DNA from: JADGRF01 sp035274465
GTDB lineage: Bacteria; Myxococcota_A; Polyangia; Polyangiales; JAFGIB01
Assembly: GCA_035274465.1 (NCBI GenBank)
Contig: DATEOF010000101.1
Span: 11,069 to 75,068 of the forward strand
Length of the DNA stretch: 64,000 nucleotides
Direction of reading: 5' to 3'
Numbering within the stretch: the stretch's first letter is position 1; every line of letters begins with the position of its first letter. The notes below the pieces were generated by a model, which was not told the DNA's origin, did not search any database, and saw only the letters and a program-made list of their open reading frames with translations. Shown in pieces: positions 32,976 through 42,406 of this stretch. A program made the position numbers and the translations under genes.

Positions 32976-35330
32976 CTAACTCTCGAGCTTGGACGACGCG
33001 CTCGCGGCACCCGGCCACGTGAAATAGAACGTCGAGCCCTGGCCGAGCACCGACTCGACCCAGATGCGGCCGCCCACGCGCTCGACGATGCGCTTGCAGA
33101 TCGCCAGGCCGATGCCGGTGCCCGGGTATTCTTCCTTGGTATGCAGGCGCCGGAAGACCTGGAACACGTCTTCGAAGTACTGCGGCTCCATGCCGATGCC
33201 GTTGTCGCGCACCGCGAACTTCACTCCGCCGGTGAATGCCTCGGCCGAGACCTCGATCAGCGGCGGCACGCCGCGCCGGAACTTGATCGCGTTCGCAACC
33301 AGGTTCTGGAACAAGTCGACGAGCTGACTGCGGTCGCCGAGCAGTGTCGGCAGGTCGGCGCGGCGAACCACGCAGCCGGTCTCGTCCAGGCTGATGCGCA
33401 GGTTGGCGAGCGCCAGGTCGAGGCATTCGGCCGCCGAGACTTGTACGGGCGGGCGCTTGCGCGAGCTGATGCGCGAGTACGACAGCAGGTCGTGGATCAG
33501 CTGCTGCATGCGCTCGGCGCCATCCTTCGCGAAGTGGATGTACAGCCGCGCGTCGTCGTCCAGCTTGCTGCCGTATTCCTCGGCCAACAGGCTGGTGTAG
33601 CTCGCAACCATGCGCAGCGGCTCCTGCAGATCGTGCGACGCCACGTAGGCGAACTGTTCGAGCTCGGCGTTCGAGCGCAGTAGCTCGCGCGAGCGCGCCT
33701 CGAGTGACTCTTGCGCTTGCTTGCGGTCGGTGATGTCTACGATCGAGCACAACACCAGCTGCCCCTGCGGCGTGTTGATGGGGTTGAGCCCGATCTCGAT
33801 CGGAAACTCTCTGCCCGACTTTCGTAGGCCGTGCAGATCGCGCCCGGCGCCCATCGAGCGACGCTCCGGGTGCGCGTTGAAGCTCGCGCGATGGTTGACG
33901 TGCGTGGCGCGAAAGCGCTCCGGCACCAGCATCTCGATCGAGCGTCCCACCAGCTCATCGCGCGAGTAGCCGAACATCCGCTCGGCCTCAGTATTCACGA
34001 GCACCATCTCGCCCTGCGCGTTGACCATCACCATGCCGTTGGGTGACGAATCGACTGCCAATCGGAAGCGTTCCTCCGCCTGGCGGCGCTCGCTGATGTC
34101 GACGATCGAGCTCAGCACCACCAGCCCATCTTGCGTGACGATCGGCGTCAGGCCGATCTCGATCGGCACTTCGCTGCCGTCGCGGCGCAGGCCGAAGATT
34201 TCACGCCCCGCCGCCATGCCGCGCGTCTCGGGGCGGTCGGCGAATCCTCCGCGATGGCGGCGATGATCGGTCCGCTGGCGCGCGGGCACGAGCATGTCGA
34301 TCGACCTCCCGACCAGATCACCGCGCGAGTAGCCGAACAGCCGCTCGGCCTGGTTGTTGACCAGCAGCATGGTGCCGCCTTCGTCGACCATGATCATCGC
34401 GGTCGGCGCGGCCTCCACCGCCAGGCGCACCTTCTCCTCCGTGCGCTTGCGCTCGGTGACGTCGCGCGCAATCGCCAGGCTGCCGATCGAGCGGCCCTCT
34501 GCATCATTGAGCGGCGAGACCGTCAGCGACACCGCCATGCGTCGTCCGCCGCGATCGACGCGCGCGGTCTCGATGCTCGTGGTGCGCGAGTTGCGCTGCA
34601 CGTCGAGCACGGTGGCCTCGAGCGCCTGCAGGCGATCGTCCGGCAGCACCGCGCGGATGTGCTTGCCGAGCACGTCGTCTGCGCCAAACCCGAACAAGCG
34701 TTCGGCCGCGGCGTTCCAGGCGGTGATGATGCCGCCCTTGTCCATGCTCAGGATGGCGTCCGCCGAGCAATCGACGATCGCTGTCATCAGGCGCGCGTGC
34801 GACAACACGCTCTCGGGCGCCTCACTCGGCACGGGGCGTACGAAGCCGTCCGTCTCGTCCCACAGCGCCGAGCCGTCGCGCGGGTTCGTGCCGTGGTGCG
34901 GCCGCTCGACCGTGGAGAGAAAGCGCACTATCGACTCGATCACATCGCGATAGTCCGACACCGGCTTGGCGATGTACGCCGTGGCTTGCAGCTCGTAGGC
35001 GCGGGCGATGTCGTGGTCGGCGCGCGAGCTGCTGAGCACGACCACCGGAATGCGGCGGAGCGAAGGCTCACGCTTCAGCTCGGCCAACACCTCGAGGCCG
35101 GTCTTGCGCGGCAGCTTGAGATCGAGCAGCACCACATCCGGCCGCGGGGCCTCGGGGTACTCGGGCCCGCGCCGCAGGAACGCCAGCGCCTTGATGCCGT
35201 TGTCGACCGAGTGCACCTGACAGCCAGGCGCAACCTGACGCAACGCGCGCTCGATCAGCCGCACATCGCCTTCGTTGTCTTCCGCCAGCAGAACCTGCAG
35301 CGGCTCGTCGCCTTCAGCTATCGCGAGCAT
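32976..35330 (-). CDS. Hybrid histidine kinase: receiver, three PAS, HisKA/HATPase
   Basis: A 784-aa cytoplasmic sensor kinase with no membrane segment. N-terminal receiver of the Rcp1-like type (Asp70 in PDVVLLDLKLP), then PAS domains at about 175-300, 300-425 and 425-545, and a kinase module with His near 564 (FAYVASHDLQEPLRMV, phytochrome-kinase-like) and HATPase motifs NLVANAIKF, DNGIGM, GTGIGLAICK. The second and third PAS are close duplicates. The order receiver-PAS-kinase is reversed from many hybrids. Partner regulator not adjacent. Confidence 0.93.
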   Translation of the reverse strand: MLAIAEGDEPLQVLLAEDNEGDVRLIERALRQVAPGCQVHSVDNGIKALAFLRRGPEYPEAPRPDVVLLDLKLPRKTGLEVLAELKREPSLRRIPVVVLSSSRADHDIARAYELQATAYIAKPVSDYRDVIESIVRFLSTVERPHHGTNPRDGSALWDETDGFVRPVPSEAPESVLSHARLMTAIVDCSADAILSMDKGGIITAWNAAAERLFGFGADDVLGKHIRAVLPDDRLQALEATVLDVQRNSRTTSIETARVDRGGRRMAVSLTVSPLNDAEGRSIGSLAIARDVTERKRTEEKVRLAVEAAPTAMIMVDEGGTMLLVNNQAERLFGYSRGDLVGRSIDMLVPARQRTDHRRHRGGFADRPETRGMAAGREIFGLRRDGSEVPIEIGLTPIVTQDGLVVLSSIVDISERRQAEERFRLAVDSSPNGMVMVNAQGEMVLVNTEAERMFGYSRDELVGRSIEMLVPERFRATHVNHRASFNAHPERRSMGAGRDLHGLRKSGREFPIEIGLNPINTPQGQLVLCSIVDITDRKQAQESLEARSRELLRSNAELEQFAYVASHDLQEPLRMVASYTSLLAEEYGSKLDDDARLYIHFAKDGAERMQQLIHDLLSYSRISSRKRPPVQVSAAECLDLALANLRISLDETGCVVRRADLPTLLGDRSQLVDLFQNLVANAIKFRRGVPPLIEVSAEAFTGGVKFAVRDNGIGMEPQYFEDVFQVFRRLHTKEEYPGTGIGLAICKRIVERVGGRIWVESVLGQGSTFYFTWPGAASASSKLES

Positions 35331-35391
35331 CCGATGCGAGAAATCTCAAAATCTCAGCGCCAGAAGTCAACAGTGGGCGGGCGCCTACATG

Positions 35392-36444
35392 TCACTCGCG
35401 ACTGACGCAGATCTCTCGCGTGGTGTAATCGAACCCACCACGACCGTCCGTTGCCGTGAAGTAGAAGCGGACCAGCGTCGGCTTGTCCAACAGCTGGTCG
35501 CGTTGCTCCTCGCTCAACTCCCAGGTCAGGTCGGGCGCTTCCTCAGCGTCCGAAGGAGCCGGGTTCTCGATCACGGTGAAGCGGTGCGACATCTCACCGA
35601 GCGTGGCGTAGGTCGAAAACACCAGATCCTCGGTCTCGAGCTTGTCCTTGGGATAGCCGATCTCAATCACTTGTAAGTGGCCGCTGTTGGTCTCGATCGT
35701 GCCACGCGGCGCGCTGGAGCAGTCTTCGACCAGGGCGGGGATGTCTTCATCCGGGATGGGCCTCCAGGGGTGACCGCTGCCCGAGTTGTCGGGTCGTATC
35801 TGCAGCTCGAACAGCGAGTGATCTGGATTGTGATTGTCTTCACTCTCTTCGAGCTGGAGGTCGATGATCCCGGTCACCGAGATCTCCTCGAAGTCGCTGT
35901 CCTTCACGCCGTCGTTCTTCACGCAGCTGGCGCCGGTCGGGCTCATGAGGTTGAACTGCGGCACGCCGTTGCGGCAGATGATGCCCTGCACCAGCCGACT
36001 GGCCTTGACCGACTCCGCCGTCTTGACGTCGAACGACGGCTCACCCGTGACGCAGATCAGCTGGATGCCGTTGACCATCTGGACCGAGTCCGGCTTGACG
36101 TCGCAGCCGGTGGGCACGTCGAAGCCGAAGCCGGGCGAGCGCTTGCCGGTGGCGACGTCGATCAGCTCCTGGCAGACCGGAACGCCCGTGTAGCGGTCCG
36201 GTGCGGTGCAGTTTAGAAACAGCGAGGCCAGCTGATCGTCGCTGGTCTCGAAGCTCGGGAAGGCGACCGGCCAGGTGATACGCGCGGTCTCCCCGGGCTT
36301 CGGGTTGCTCCGCGAGGGGTCGCCTTGAACCTCGGTCCGCGCACCCAGTACTCGCATGTGCGCGATCAAGGTGACGGCGGGCAGGTCGTCCTCGCAGGCA
36401 GCGAGGCACATCAACATCCCGAGTGCGATTGCGATGCGGCGCAT
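35392..36444 (-). CDS. Lipoprotein partner of TonB-dependent receptor
   Basis: A 350-aa lipoprotein (lipobox CLAAC-E) with a beta-rich body, several paired Cys, and no recognised family. Its ATG overlaps the upstream receptor stop by one base (TGATG), so translation is coupled. By analogy with receptor/lipoprotein pairs in other bacteria it may cap or load the receptor at the cell surface; the ligand is unknown. GC-rich, in line with its neighbours. Confidence 0.65.
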   Translation of the reverse strand: MRRIAIALGMLMCLAACEDDLPAVTLIAHMRVLGARTEVQGDPSRSNPKPGETARITWPVAFPSFETSDDQLASLFLNCTAPDRYTGVPVCQELIDVATGKRSPGFGFDVPTGCDVKPDSVQMVNGIQLICVTGEPSFDVKTAESVKASRLVQGIICRNGVPQFNLMSPTGASCVKNDGVKDSDFEEISVTGIIDLQLEESEDNHNPDHSLFELQIRPDNSGSGHPWRPIPDEDIPALVEDCSSAPRGTIETNSGHLQVIEIGYPKDKLETEDLVFSTYATLGEMSHRFTVIENPAPSDAEEAPDLTWELSEEQRDQLLDKPTLVRFYFTATDGRGGFDYTTREICVSRE

Positions 36445-39041
36445 CAGAACTCTCCTCGCAATCCCAGATTCGGCAGGATAGGCAAGCCGCGGATCTGCTG
36501 GTTGGTCCGATACTCGAAGTCGTAGAGGATGTTCTCCGAGTTCTTGGCGTTGTAGACGTTCTGGACGTCCAGGTAGAGCGCCAGCTTCCAGGCCGAAAAG
36601 GTCCACTGCTTCTCGATGCGTACGTCGAGGCGCGTGAAGAGCGGCTCGCGGATGCTGTTGAGCTCGCCGTACACCGGCAGGTACGTGTCCGAGTTCTTGT
36701 TGTAGATCGCGCCGACCACCGGGGTCGTGGGGTTGCCGGACGTCAGCCGGAACAGCGCGCCGGCTTCCCAGCCGCGGCCCAGGCGCACCACGCCCGAGAC
36801 AGTCAGGATGTGCGGCTGGTCGTAGTCGAAGAGATCGTAGCCGTCGTTGCGGTCCTCGCGCTCGGAGCGCGACAACGTGTAGGACAGGTAGCCGAAGAAC
36901 CGCCCGCGCGGGTCGACCTTGGCCGAGACCTCGAGTCCGTAGACGCGACCCAAGCCCCCATTGATGAAGGTCGGGGACTCGCCGAACTGCGTGCCGATCA
37001 CGCGGTCGTAGAGGTGCTTGTAGAAGCCCTCGATGCCGAATTTGATGCCTTCACCGAACTCGCGCTCGATGCCGAAGCCGACGTGCACGGTGTGCTGCAC
37101 CTCGAGGTTCGGGTTGCCGAACACCGGGGAGCTCTCCTGAAACGCCGGAGGCTGCGAGAACATACCGACGCCGGCCTTGAGGCGGGTCTTGTCGTCGAGG
37201 CTGAGGATGACCGAGAGCCGCGGGTCGAACGACCAGGCCTCGATCGCCGAGTAGTAGTCGAGGCGCGCACCGATCACGAAGCGCAGCGGGTTCAAGTTCA
37301 GATCGCTCTCGAAGTACGCGGCCGGTTGAACCACCACGAACTCGTCCGATTGATCGATCTGCGAGCCGCGGCTGGACGGCGAACCGTTGCCGTTGTCCGG
37401 GTTGCCCTCGGTCTGGCCGATCGGCGGGCCCTTGTAGTTCACCTTGCCGGGCAGGATGTTGAGGTCGAAGCCGCCGATCAATCGCACCTTCTCGGTCGTG
37501 CGCGCACGCCACTCACTGCGCACGTAGAACTCGCTGCCCGAGAGCGAGAAGTCGAACGCGTCACCCACGCCGAACTTCACGTCGTAGACGCCGCCCGCGA
37601 CCTCCAGGTCGTGGTCGATGCGGTCGTTGACCTTGCTCGTCCAGGTGCCTTGCACGCGATGGAACTGTGACTTGAGGTCGAACTCGCCGCGGATCGAGGC
37701 ATCGGTGTCCGAGGGCCTCGTGAACAACAGCGCGAAGCTGTCGGCGCTACCATAGGCCATCAGCCGCAGCTTGTTCTTGTCGTTCGGGCGATACATGCCC
37801 ATCACTTGGTAGTCGTAGTAGACGGGTGCAGCGAGCGTGTTGACGTCGGTCGACTCGAGCGCGGCGCCGAGCACCACGTCGAGCCAGGACCGGCGGATCG
37901 CGGCGCTGAACTCCACGTCGTCGGTGATCGGGCCCTGCAGCAAGAGCGAGCCGTCGATCAAGTTGAGGTCGGCGACGCCGTGCAGCTGATCGCGCGGCGG
38001 ATCCGACACCCGCGCCTCGATGATGCCGCCGCGGCGCCGGCCGTAACGCACCGAGAAGTTGCCCGGGTAGAAGTCCACGCTCTCGAGCAAGCGCGAGTTG
38101 ATGAAGCTGGTGAGTCCGCCGAAGTGATACAGGAGCGGCACCGGCACACCGTCGAGGTAGACCTGCGTGTCCGCCGGCGCGCTGCCGCGGATGATCAACT
38201 GACCAGCGCCGAGCGGCGGCCGAGCGACGCCCGGCAGGATCTCGACCGTGCGCAGCGCGTCGCCGCGCGTGCCCGGGATGCGCGTCAGCTCTTCCTTGCC
38301 AATCGTGCGGCGCGTGACCTCGCGCGGCGGAGGCGCAACCCGCGCGCGGGCGTGAAACGCCTCGGGGTCGGGCGCTGGCTGCAGGCGGTAGATCACGCTC
38401 GTGGCCTCGCCCGCGTTCAGCGTCTCCTCGCTGTCCTGACGCATCCACTGATCCTTGTTCAGGCTCACGTGGTAGACGCCGGCGGGCGTCTCGGCGACGG
38501 CGAACTTGCCTTCAGCATCGGTCAGCATGCGGAACACGTGGCCCGCGTCGTCCGAGACGATGACTTCGACGCCGGCCAGGGGCGCGCCGCCCTGGGCTTC
38601 GAGCACCTGGCCATCGAGGTGCGCCGGCTGCTCGGGCGGCGCCTCTTCGACTGGCGGCGGTTCGGGCGCCTTCCACTCGAACACGTACGGAAAGGTCACG
38701 CGCGCGGCCACAGGCTTCCCGTCGCGCATCGCCGGCTGAAACGTCAGCTGCTGGGCTGCAGCCAGGGCGGCTTCGTCGAAGCCGTTGCCCTGGGGCGTCT
38801 TGACCTTGGCGTCGCTGACCTTACCGTCGACGCCGATCGTGAGCTCGATCTCGACCCGGGCCGACAGCGCTTGCTCGAGCGCAGCGGGCGGATAGGCCGC
38901 CTCCACGAACTGCAGCAGCTTCGGGGGTGTGATCACCGGCGCCGGAGCCGCAGCCTGGGGCGGCGGAGACTGAGCGAACAGCGCAGCGGGCACCGAGCAG
39001 CACAGCGCGCTCAGCAAGAAAAAAAGCTTCCGGCAATCCAT
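36444..39041 (-). CDS. TonB C-terminal domain fused to TonB-dependent receptor
   Basis: An 865-aa outer-membrane protein. After the signal peptide (1-25) comes a TonB-C-like domain (about 35-125; VEAAYPPAALEQALSARVEI, FDEAALAAAQQLTFQPAMRD), then a carboxypeptidase-regulatory-like beta-sandwich (about 145-225), then plug (RTVEILPGVARPPLGAGQLI, PADTQVYLDGVPVP) and a 22-strand-type barrel to the C-terminus, which ends in Phe. Having an energy-transducer-like domain on the receiver itself is unusual. The ATG at 39041 fits the signal peptide. The coupled lipoprotein follows. Substrate unknown. Confidence 0.87.
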   Translation of the reverse strand: MDCRKLFFLLSALCCSVPAALFAQSPPPQAAAPAPVITPPKLLQFVEAAYPPAALEQALSARVEIELTIGVDGKVSDAKVKTPQGNGFDEAALAAAQQLTFQPAMRDGKPVAARVTFPYVFEWKAPEPPPVEEAPPEQPAHLDGQVLEAQGGAPLAGVEVIVSDDAGHVFRMLTDAEGKFAVAETPAGVYHVSLNKDQWMRQDSEETLNAGEATSVIYRLQPAPDPEAFHARARVAPPPREVTRRTIGKEELTRIPGTRGDALRTVEILPGVARPPLGAGQLIIRGSAPADTQVYLDGVPVPLLYHFGGLTSFINSRLLESVDFYPGNFSVRYGRRRGGIIEARVSDPPRDQLHGVADLNLIDGSLLLQGPITDDVEFSAAIRRSWLDVVLGAALESTDVNTLAAPVYYDYQVMGMYRPNDKNKLRLMAYGSADSFALLFTRPSDTDASIRGEFDLKSQFHRVQGTWTSKVNDRIDHDLEVAGGVYDVKFGVGDAFDFSLSGSEFYVRSEWRARTTEKVRLIGGFDLNILPGKVNYKGPPIGQTEGNPDNGNGSPSSRGSQIDQSDEFVVVQPAAYFESDLNLNPLRFVIGARLDYYSAIEAWSFDPRLSVILSLDDKTRLKAGVGMFSQPPAFQESSPVFGNPNLEVQHTVHVGFGIEREFGEGIKFGIEGFYKHLYDRVIGTQFGESPTFINGGLGRVYGLEVSAKVDPRGRFFGYLSYTLSRSEREDRNDGYDLFDYDQPHILTVSGVVRLGRGWEAGALFRLTSGNPTTPVVGAIYNKNSDTYLPVYGELNSIREPLFTRLDVRIEKQWTFSAWKLALYLDVQNVYNAKNSENILYDFEYRTNQQIRGLPILPNLGLRGEF

Positions 39042-39143
39042 CGGGGCGGCGCAGAATACTTCGCGCGCACACCGCCTCCAAGGGTGCACCCATAACGACC
39101 GCACGGCTGAGCACTCGGTTGCCTGGGCGGCGCTTCGGCGGTA

Positions 39144-40262
39144 ATGAGCGCCCCAGCCATGAGCCTCTCGGTCGGAATCGTCGGTCTACCCAATGTCGGA
39201 AAATCCACGCTCTTCAACGCGCTGTCGTCGAAGCAAGCGGAGGCTGCCAACTACCCCTTCTGCACGATCGATCCGAACGTGGGCGTCGTACCCGTGCCGG
39301 ACCCGCGCTTCGAGGCCCTGGTCAAACTTTACGAGCCAGACAGCCGCGTAGGCGCCACGGTGGACTTCGTGGATATCGCCGGGCTCGTGCGCGGCGCGTC
39401 CAAGGGCGAAGGCCGCGGCAACGCCTTCCTGTCCAACATCCGTGAATGTCACGCGATTGCGCACGTGGTGCGCTGCTTCGAGGATCAGAACGTCGTGCAC
39501 GTCGACGGCAAGGTCGATCCGGCCTCGGACATCGAGACCATCAACACTGAGCTCATCCTGCGCGACCTGGACACCGTCGAGAAGCGGCTGGACCGGGCGC
39601 GCAAGTCGGCCAAGGGCGGCGACGCAGAGGCCAAGGCCACCGTCAGCGTGTGTGAGCGATTGGTCGCGGCTTTCAACGAGGGCAAGCGCGCTGTGCAACT
39701 TCCCGCGCCGGAGGATGAACGCGAGCTCGCCGTGCTCCACGACCTACAGCTGCTGACCGCCAAGCCGATGTTCTACGTGGCGAACGTCAAGGAAGAGCAG
39801 CTGAGCGCGGCGAACGATCCCCTGGTCGCCCGCGTGCGCGAGATCGCGGCGGCCGAAGGCACGACCGTGGACGTGATCTGCGCGGCCATCGAAGCCGAGA
39901 TCATGCAGTTGAGCGCTGCCGAGCGGCCGGATTTCCTGGCGTCGGTCGGGCTGGAAGAGCCGAGCCTCAACCAGGTGATCCGAACCGGGTACGGCGTGCT
40001 CGACCTGATCACCTTCTTCACGGCCGGCAAGAAGGAAGTCCGCGCCTGGACGATTCAGCGGGGCGACAAGGCACCGCGCGCCGCGGGCAAGATCCACACG
40101 GACTTCGAGCGGGGCTTCATTCGCGCCGAGGTCATCTGGTGGGAGGACCTGATCCAACTCGGGAGCGAAGCCGCCTGTCGCGCACAGGGCAAGCTCGCGA
40201 CCGAGGGCAAGGAGTACGTCGTGCGCGATGGCGACGTGATCCATTTCCGGTTCAATGTCTGA
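39144..40262 (+). CDS. ychF: Redox-regulated ATPase/GTPase YchF (OLA1 family)
   Basis: A 372-aa conserved P-loop protein associated with ribosomes and stress responses. G1 GLPNVGKST, G2/switch region NYPFCTIDPNVGVVPVPDPR, G3 DIAGLVRGAS with the family's KGEGRGNAFL, NVKEE at the G4 position, and the C-terminal TGS/DUF933 domain (LITFFTAGKKEVRAWTIQRG to GKEYVVRDGDVIHFRFNV). An ATG at 39159 is a credible alternative start, since most homologues begin near there. Confidence 0.96.
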   Translation: MSAPAMSLSVGIVGLPNVGKSTLFNALSSKQAEAANYPFCTIDPNVGVVPVPDPRFEALVKLYEPDSRVGATVDFVDIAGLVRGASKGEGRGNAFLSNIRECHAIAHVVRCFEDQNVVHVDGKVDPASDIETINTELILRDLDTVEKRLDRARKSAKGGDAEAKATVSVCERLVAAFNEGKRAVQLPAPEDERELAVLHDLQLLTAKPMFYVANVKEEQLSAANDPLVARVREIAAAEGTTVDVICAAIEAEIMQLSAAERPDFLASVGLEEPSLNQVIRTGYGVLDLITFFTAGKKEVRAWTIQRGDKAPRAAGKIHTDFERGFIRAEVIWWEDLIQLGSEAACRAQGKLATEGKEYVVRDGDVIHFRFNV

Positions 40263-40578
40263 TTTCTGCCAAAGCGCGCTGAAAAAAATTCGGCGCACGA
40301 GTGTACGAAATTGAGCCGTTTCCAAAGCCGGGGGCGCCTACCTAGCTGATGTTGGGGGTTGCTTATCTCCCCCAGGCTAGGGGACCATGACATCTGTGGC
40401 CTACGTCACCCTCCGCTGTGCAGTACTTCGGTGACCTGGTCTTGCCCTGTCCTTGTACTGTATCGGGCTGGGACTGAGCCACGACCGTAGCAACGGCCTG
40501 ACTTACTTAGTTTTTGTTCGACTCGACCAACATGAACGGGTCGCGGCATAGCCGCTTCTCGTGAAATGAGGCAACGAG
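40263..40578. other. 316-bp intergenic region before DUF1592 gene
   Basis: No open frame with coding character. Contains one composite hairpin (annotated) near its left side and an AT-rich patch (TTAGTTTTTG) about 75 bp before the next gene that could be part of a promoter. No repeat or RNA gene recognised. Confidence 0.5.
40341..40381 (+). terminator. Composite hairpin downstream of ychF
   Basis: Outer arms CCTAGC (40341-40346) and GCTAGG (40376-40381) enclose inner arms GGGGG (40354-40358) and CCCCC (40369-40373). It lies about 80 bp after the ychF stop; terminator or leader structure of the next gene are both possible. Confidence 0.4.
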
Positions 40579-42399
40579 ATGGCCGTGACACTGTTTCGTA
40601 GGTTGCGAGTGGAGTTCGGCGCAGCGGTTCTGCTGGTCGCCGCGTGCGAGTCCGGCACGATCGAGTCCGCTGTCCCGGGTAGCTGGGACGTGCAGCCGAC
40701 CTTCGACGAGAGCACGCCCGCGCGCTCTCCCAATGGTGCTCCCATCGCGCCGACCGGCAATACCGGAACCGGCACGAAAGGCACGACGCCGACCAAACCG
40801 GGCAGCACACCCACGACCCCCGGTGGTTCCGACCCCACGGTGGTTCAGGACTGCACCAAGCCCACCGTCGGTGAATCACCGTTGCGACGTCTGACCAGCG
40901 AGGAGTACGACAACAGCGTACGTGACCTCCTGGGTGATGCGACCGCCCCGGGCCGCGAGTTTGCACCCGACACCACGGTGGGCCTGTTCGACAATACGGC
41001 GGCGACCCAGACCGTGCCGGTCCTGCTCGCGGAGCAGTATCTCGACGCGGCCACGACGCTGGCCGAAGGCGTGAAGGACGTGAAGGCCCTCGTCGGCGGC
41101 TGCGATCCGGCCGGCTCGAGCGGTGCGACCTGCGTCAAGACCTTCATCGGCAAGTTCGGGCGCCGCGCATACCGCCGCCCGCTCACGACCGACGAGGTCA
41201 CCAAGCTGACCGCCGTCTACGACAACACGCGCACGGCTTCGGACGCGACCACCGGCGTACGCGCCGTCGTCGCCGCGGTCCTGGCTGCGCCCAGCTTCCT
41301 GTTCCGGCCCGAGTTCGGCTCGACCACCGCGCCGGCGGCTGGCGGCCCCGCGGTGATCACCGGCGCTCGGCCGGCGGGTCCCTACGAGTTGGCGGCTCGC
41401 TTGGCGTCGTTGATCTGGGGCTCGGTGCCCGACGACATGCTGCTCGACGCCGCGGGAGCCGGTCAGCTGGCGACCAAGGCTCAGGTGGCGACCCAGGCGC
41501 GGCGCATGATCGCCGACCCGCGCGCCAAGCCCGCGCAGGCCGAGTTCTACCGCCAGTGGTTCGGCCTGCAGCGCATCGAGACCACCAGCAAGGACGATGG
41601 CACCTACCCGGAATTCAACGACGCGCTGCGCGCCGCGATGTCCGAGGAGAGCCGCCGCTTCATCGACGACGTGCTGTGGAACGGCGATGCCAACCTGGCC
41701 ACGCTGCTCACGGCGAACTACTCGTTCGTCAACCAGCCGCTGGCCAAGCTGTACGGCGTCAGCGGTGGGCCCGCGGACGCGGCGACCTTCGCCAAGGTGA
41801 ACCTGAACCCCGAGCAGCGCGCCGGCGTGATGACGCAGGCCGCCGTGCTCGCGGCGTACGCCCGGCCGGACCAGAGCTCGCCCGTCAAGCGCGGCCAGTG
41901 GATCCGCGTGCGACTGATCTGCCAGGACCTGCCGGACCCGCCGGCCAACGTCCCGGAGCTGCCGGCCCCGAAGGAAGGCGTCTCGAACCGCGAGCGCTTC
42001 GCCATGCACACCAACAACCCTGCGTGCAGCGGCTGCCACAACCTGATCGACGGTCTCGGCTTCGGCCTCGAGGAGTACGACGGCATCGGCCGCTTCCGCA
42101 CCGTGGACCAGGGCGTGAAGGTCGACTCCAGCGGCGAGATCACAGCCACGACCGACATCAACGGCAAGTACGAGGGCGGCGCCGAGCTCGCCGGCCTGTT
42201 GGCCGGGAGCAACGAGGTGCGCGACTGCGCTCCGACGCAGTGGTTCCGCTACGCACTCGCCCGGCGCGACCAGGCCGAGGACAGCTGCTCGCTCGGCGAG
42301 GTGCAGGAGGCATTCGAGAAGTCCAACGGCGATCTGAAAGAGCTCGTGGTCGCCCTGACGCAGACCGAAGCATTTTGGCAGTACCGGAAGGCGGAGTGA
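40579..42399 (+). CDS. DUF1592/DUF1588-family secreted haem-motif protein
   Basis: A 606-aa exported protein (lipobox LVAAC-E) with a Thr/Pro-rich linker, then the domain series found in planctomycete and myxobacterial proteins: DUF1587 (RRLTSEEYDNSVRDLLGD), DUF1595 (FGRRAYRRPLTTDEV), DUF1592 (FYRQWFGLQ, YSFVNQPLAKLYGV), DUF1588 (GVMTQAAVLAAYARPDQSSP) with a CSGCH motif able to carry haem c (NPACSGCHNLIDGLGF), and DUF1585. GAGG 7 nt before ATG. Partner of the DUF1552 gene that follows after 7 bp. Molecular function unproven; an extracellular oxidoreductase role is often proposed. Confidence 0.9.
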   Translation: MAVTLFRRLRVEFGAAVLLVAACESGTIESAVPGSWDVQPTFDESTPARSPNGAPIAPTGNTGTGTKGTTPTKPGSTPTTPGGSDPTVVQDCTKPTVGESPLRRLTSEEYDNSVRDLLGDATAPGREFAPDTTVGLFDNTAATQTVPVLLAEQYLDAATTLAEGVKDVKALVGGCDPAGSSGATCVKTFIGKFGRRAYRRPLTTDEVTKLTAVYDNTRTASDATTGVRAVVAAVLAAPSFLFRPEFGSTTAPAAGGPAVITGARPAGPYELAARLASLIWGSVPDDMLLDAAGAGQLATKAQVATQARRMIADPRAKPAQAEFYRQWFGLQRIETTSKDDGTYPEFNDALRAAMSEESRRFIDDVLWNGDANLATLLTANYSFVNQPLAKLYGVSGGPADAATFAKVNLNPEQRAGVMTQAAVLAAYARPDQSSPVKRGQWIRVRLICQDLPDPPANVPELPAPKEGVSNRERFAMHTNNPACSGCHNLIDGLGFGLEEYDGIGRFRTVDQGVKVDSSGEITATTDINGKYEGGAELAGLLAGSNEVRDCAPTQWFRYALARRDQAEDSCSLGEVQEAFEKSNGDLKELVVALTQTEAFWQYRKAE

Positions 42400-42406
42400 G
42401 GACCTG

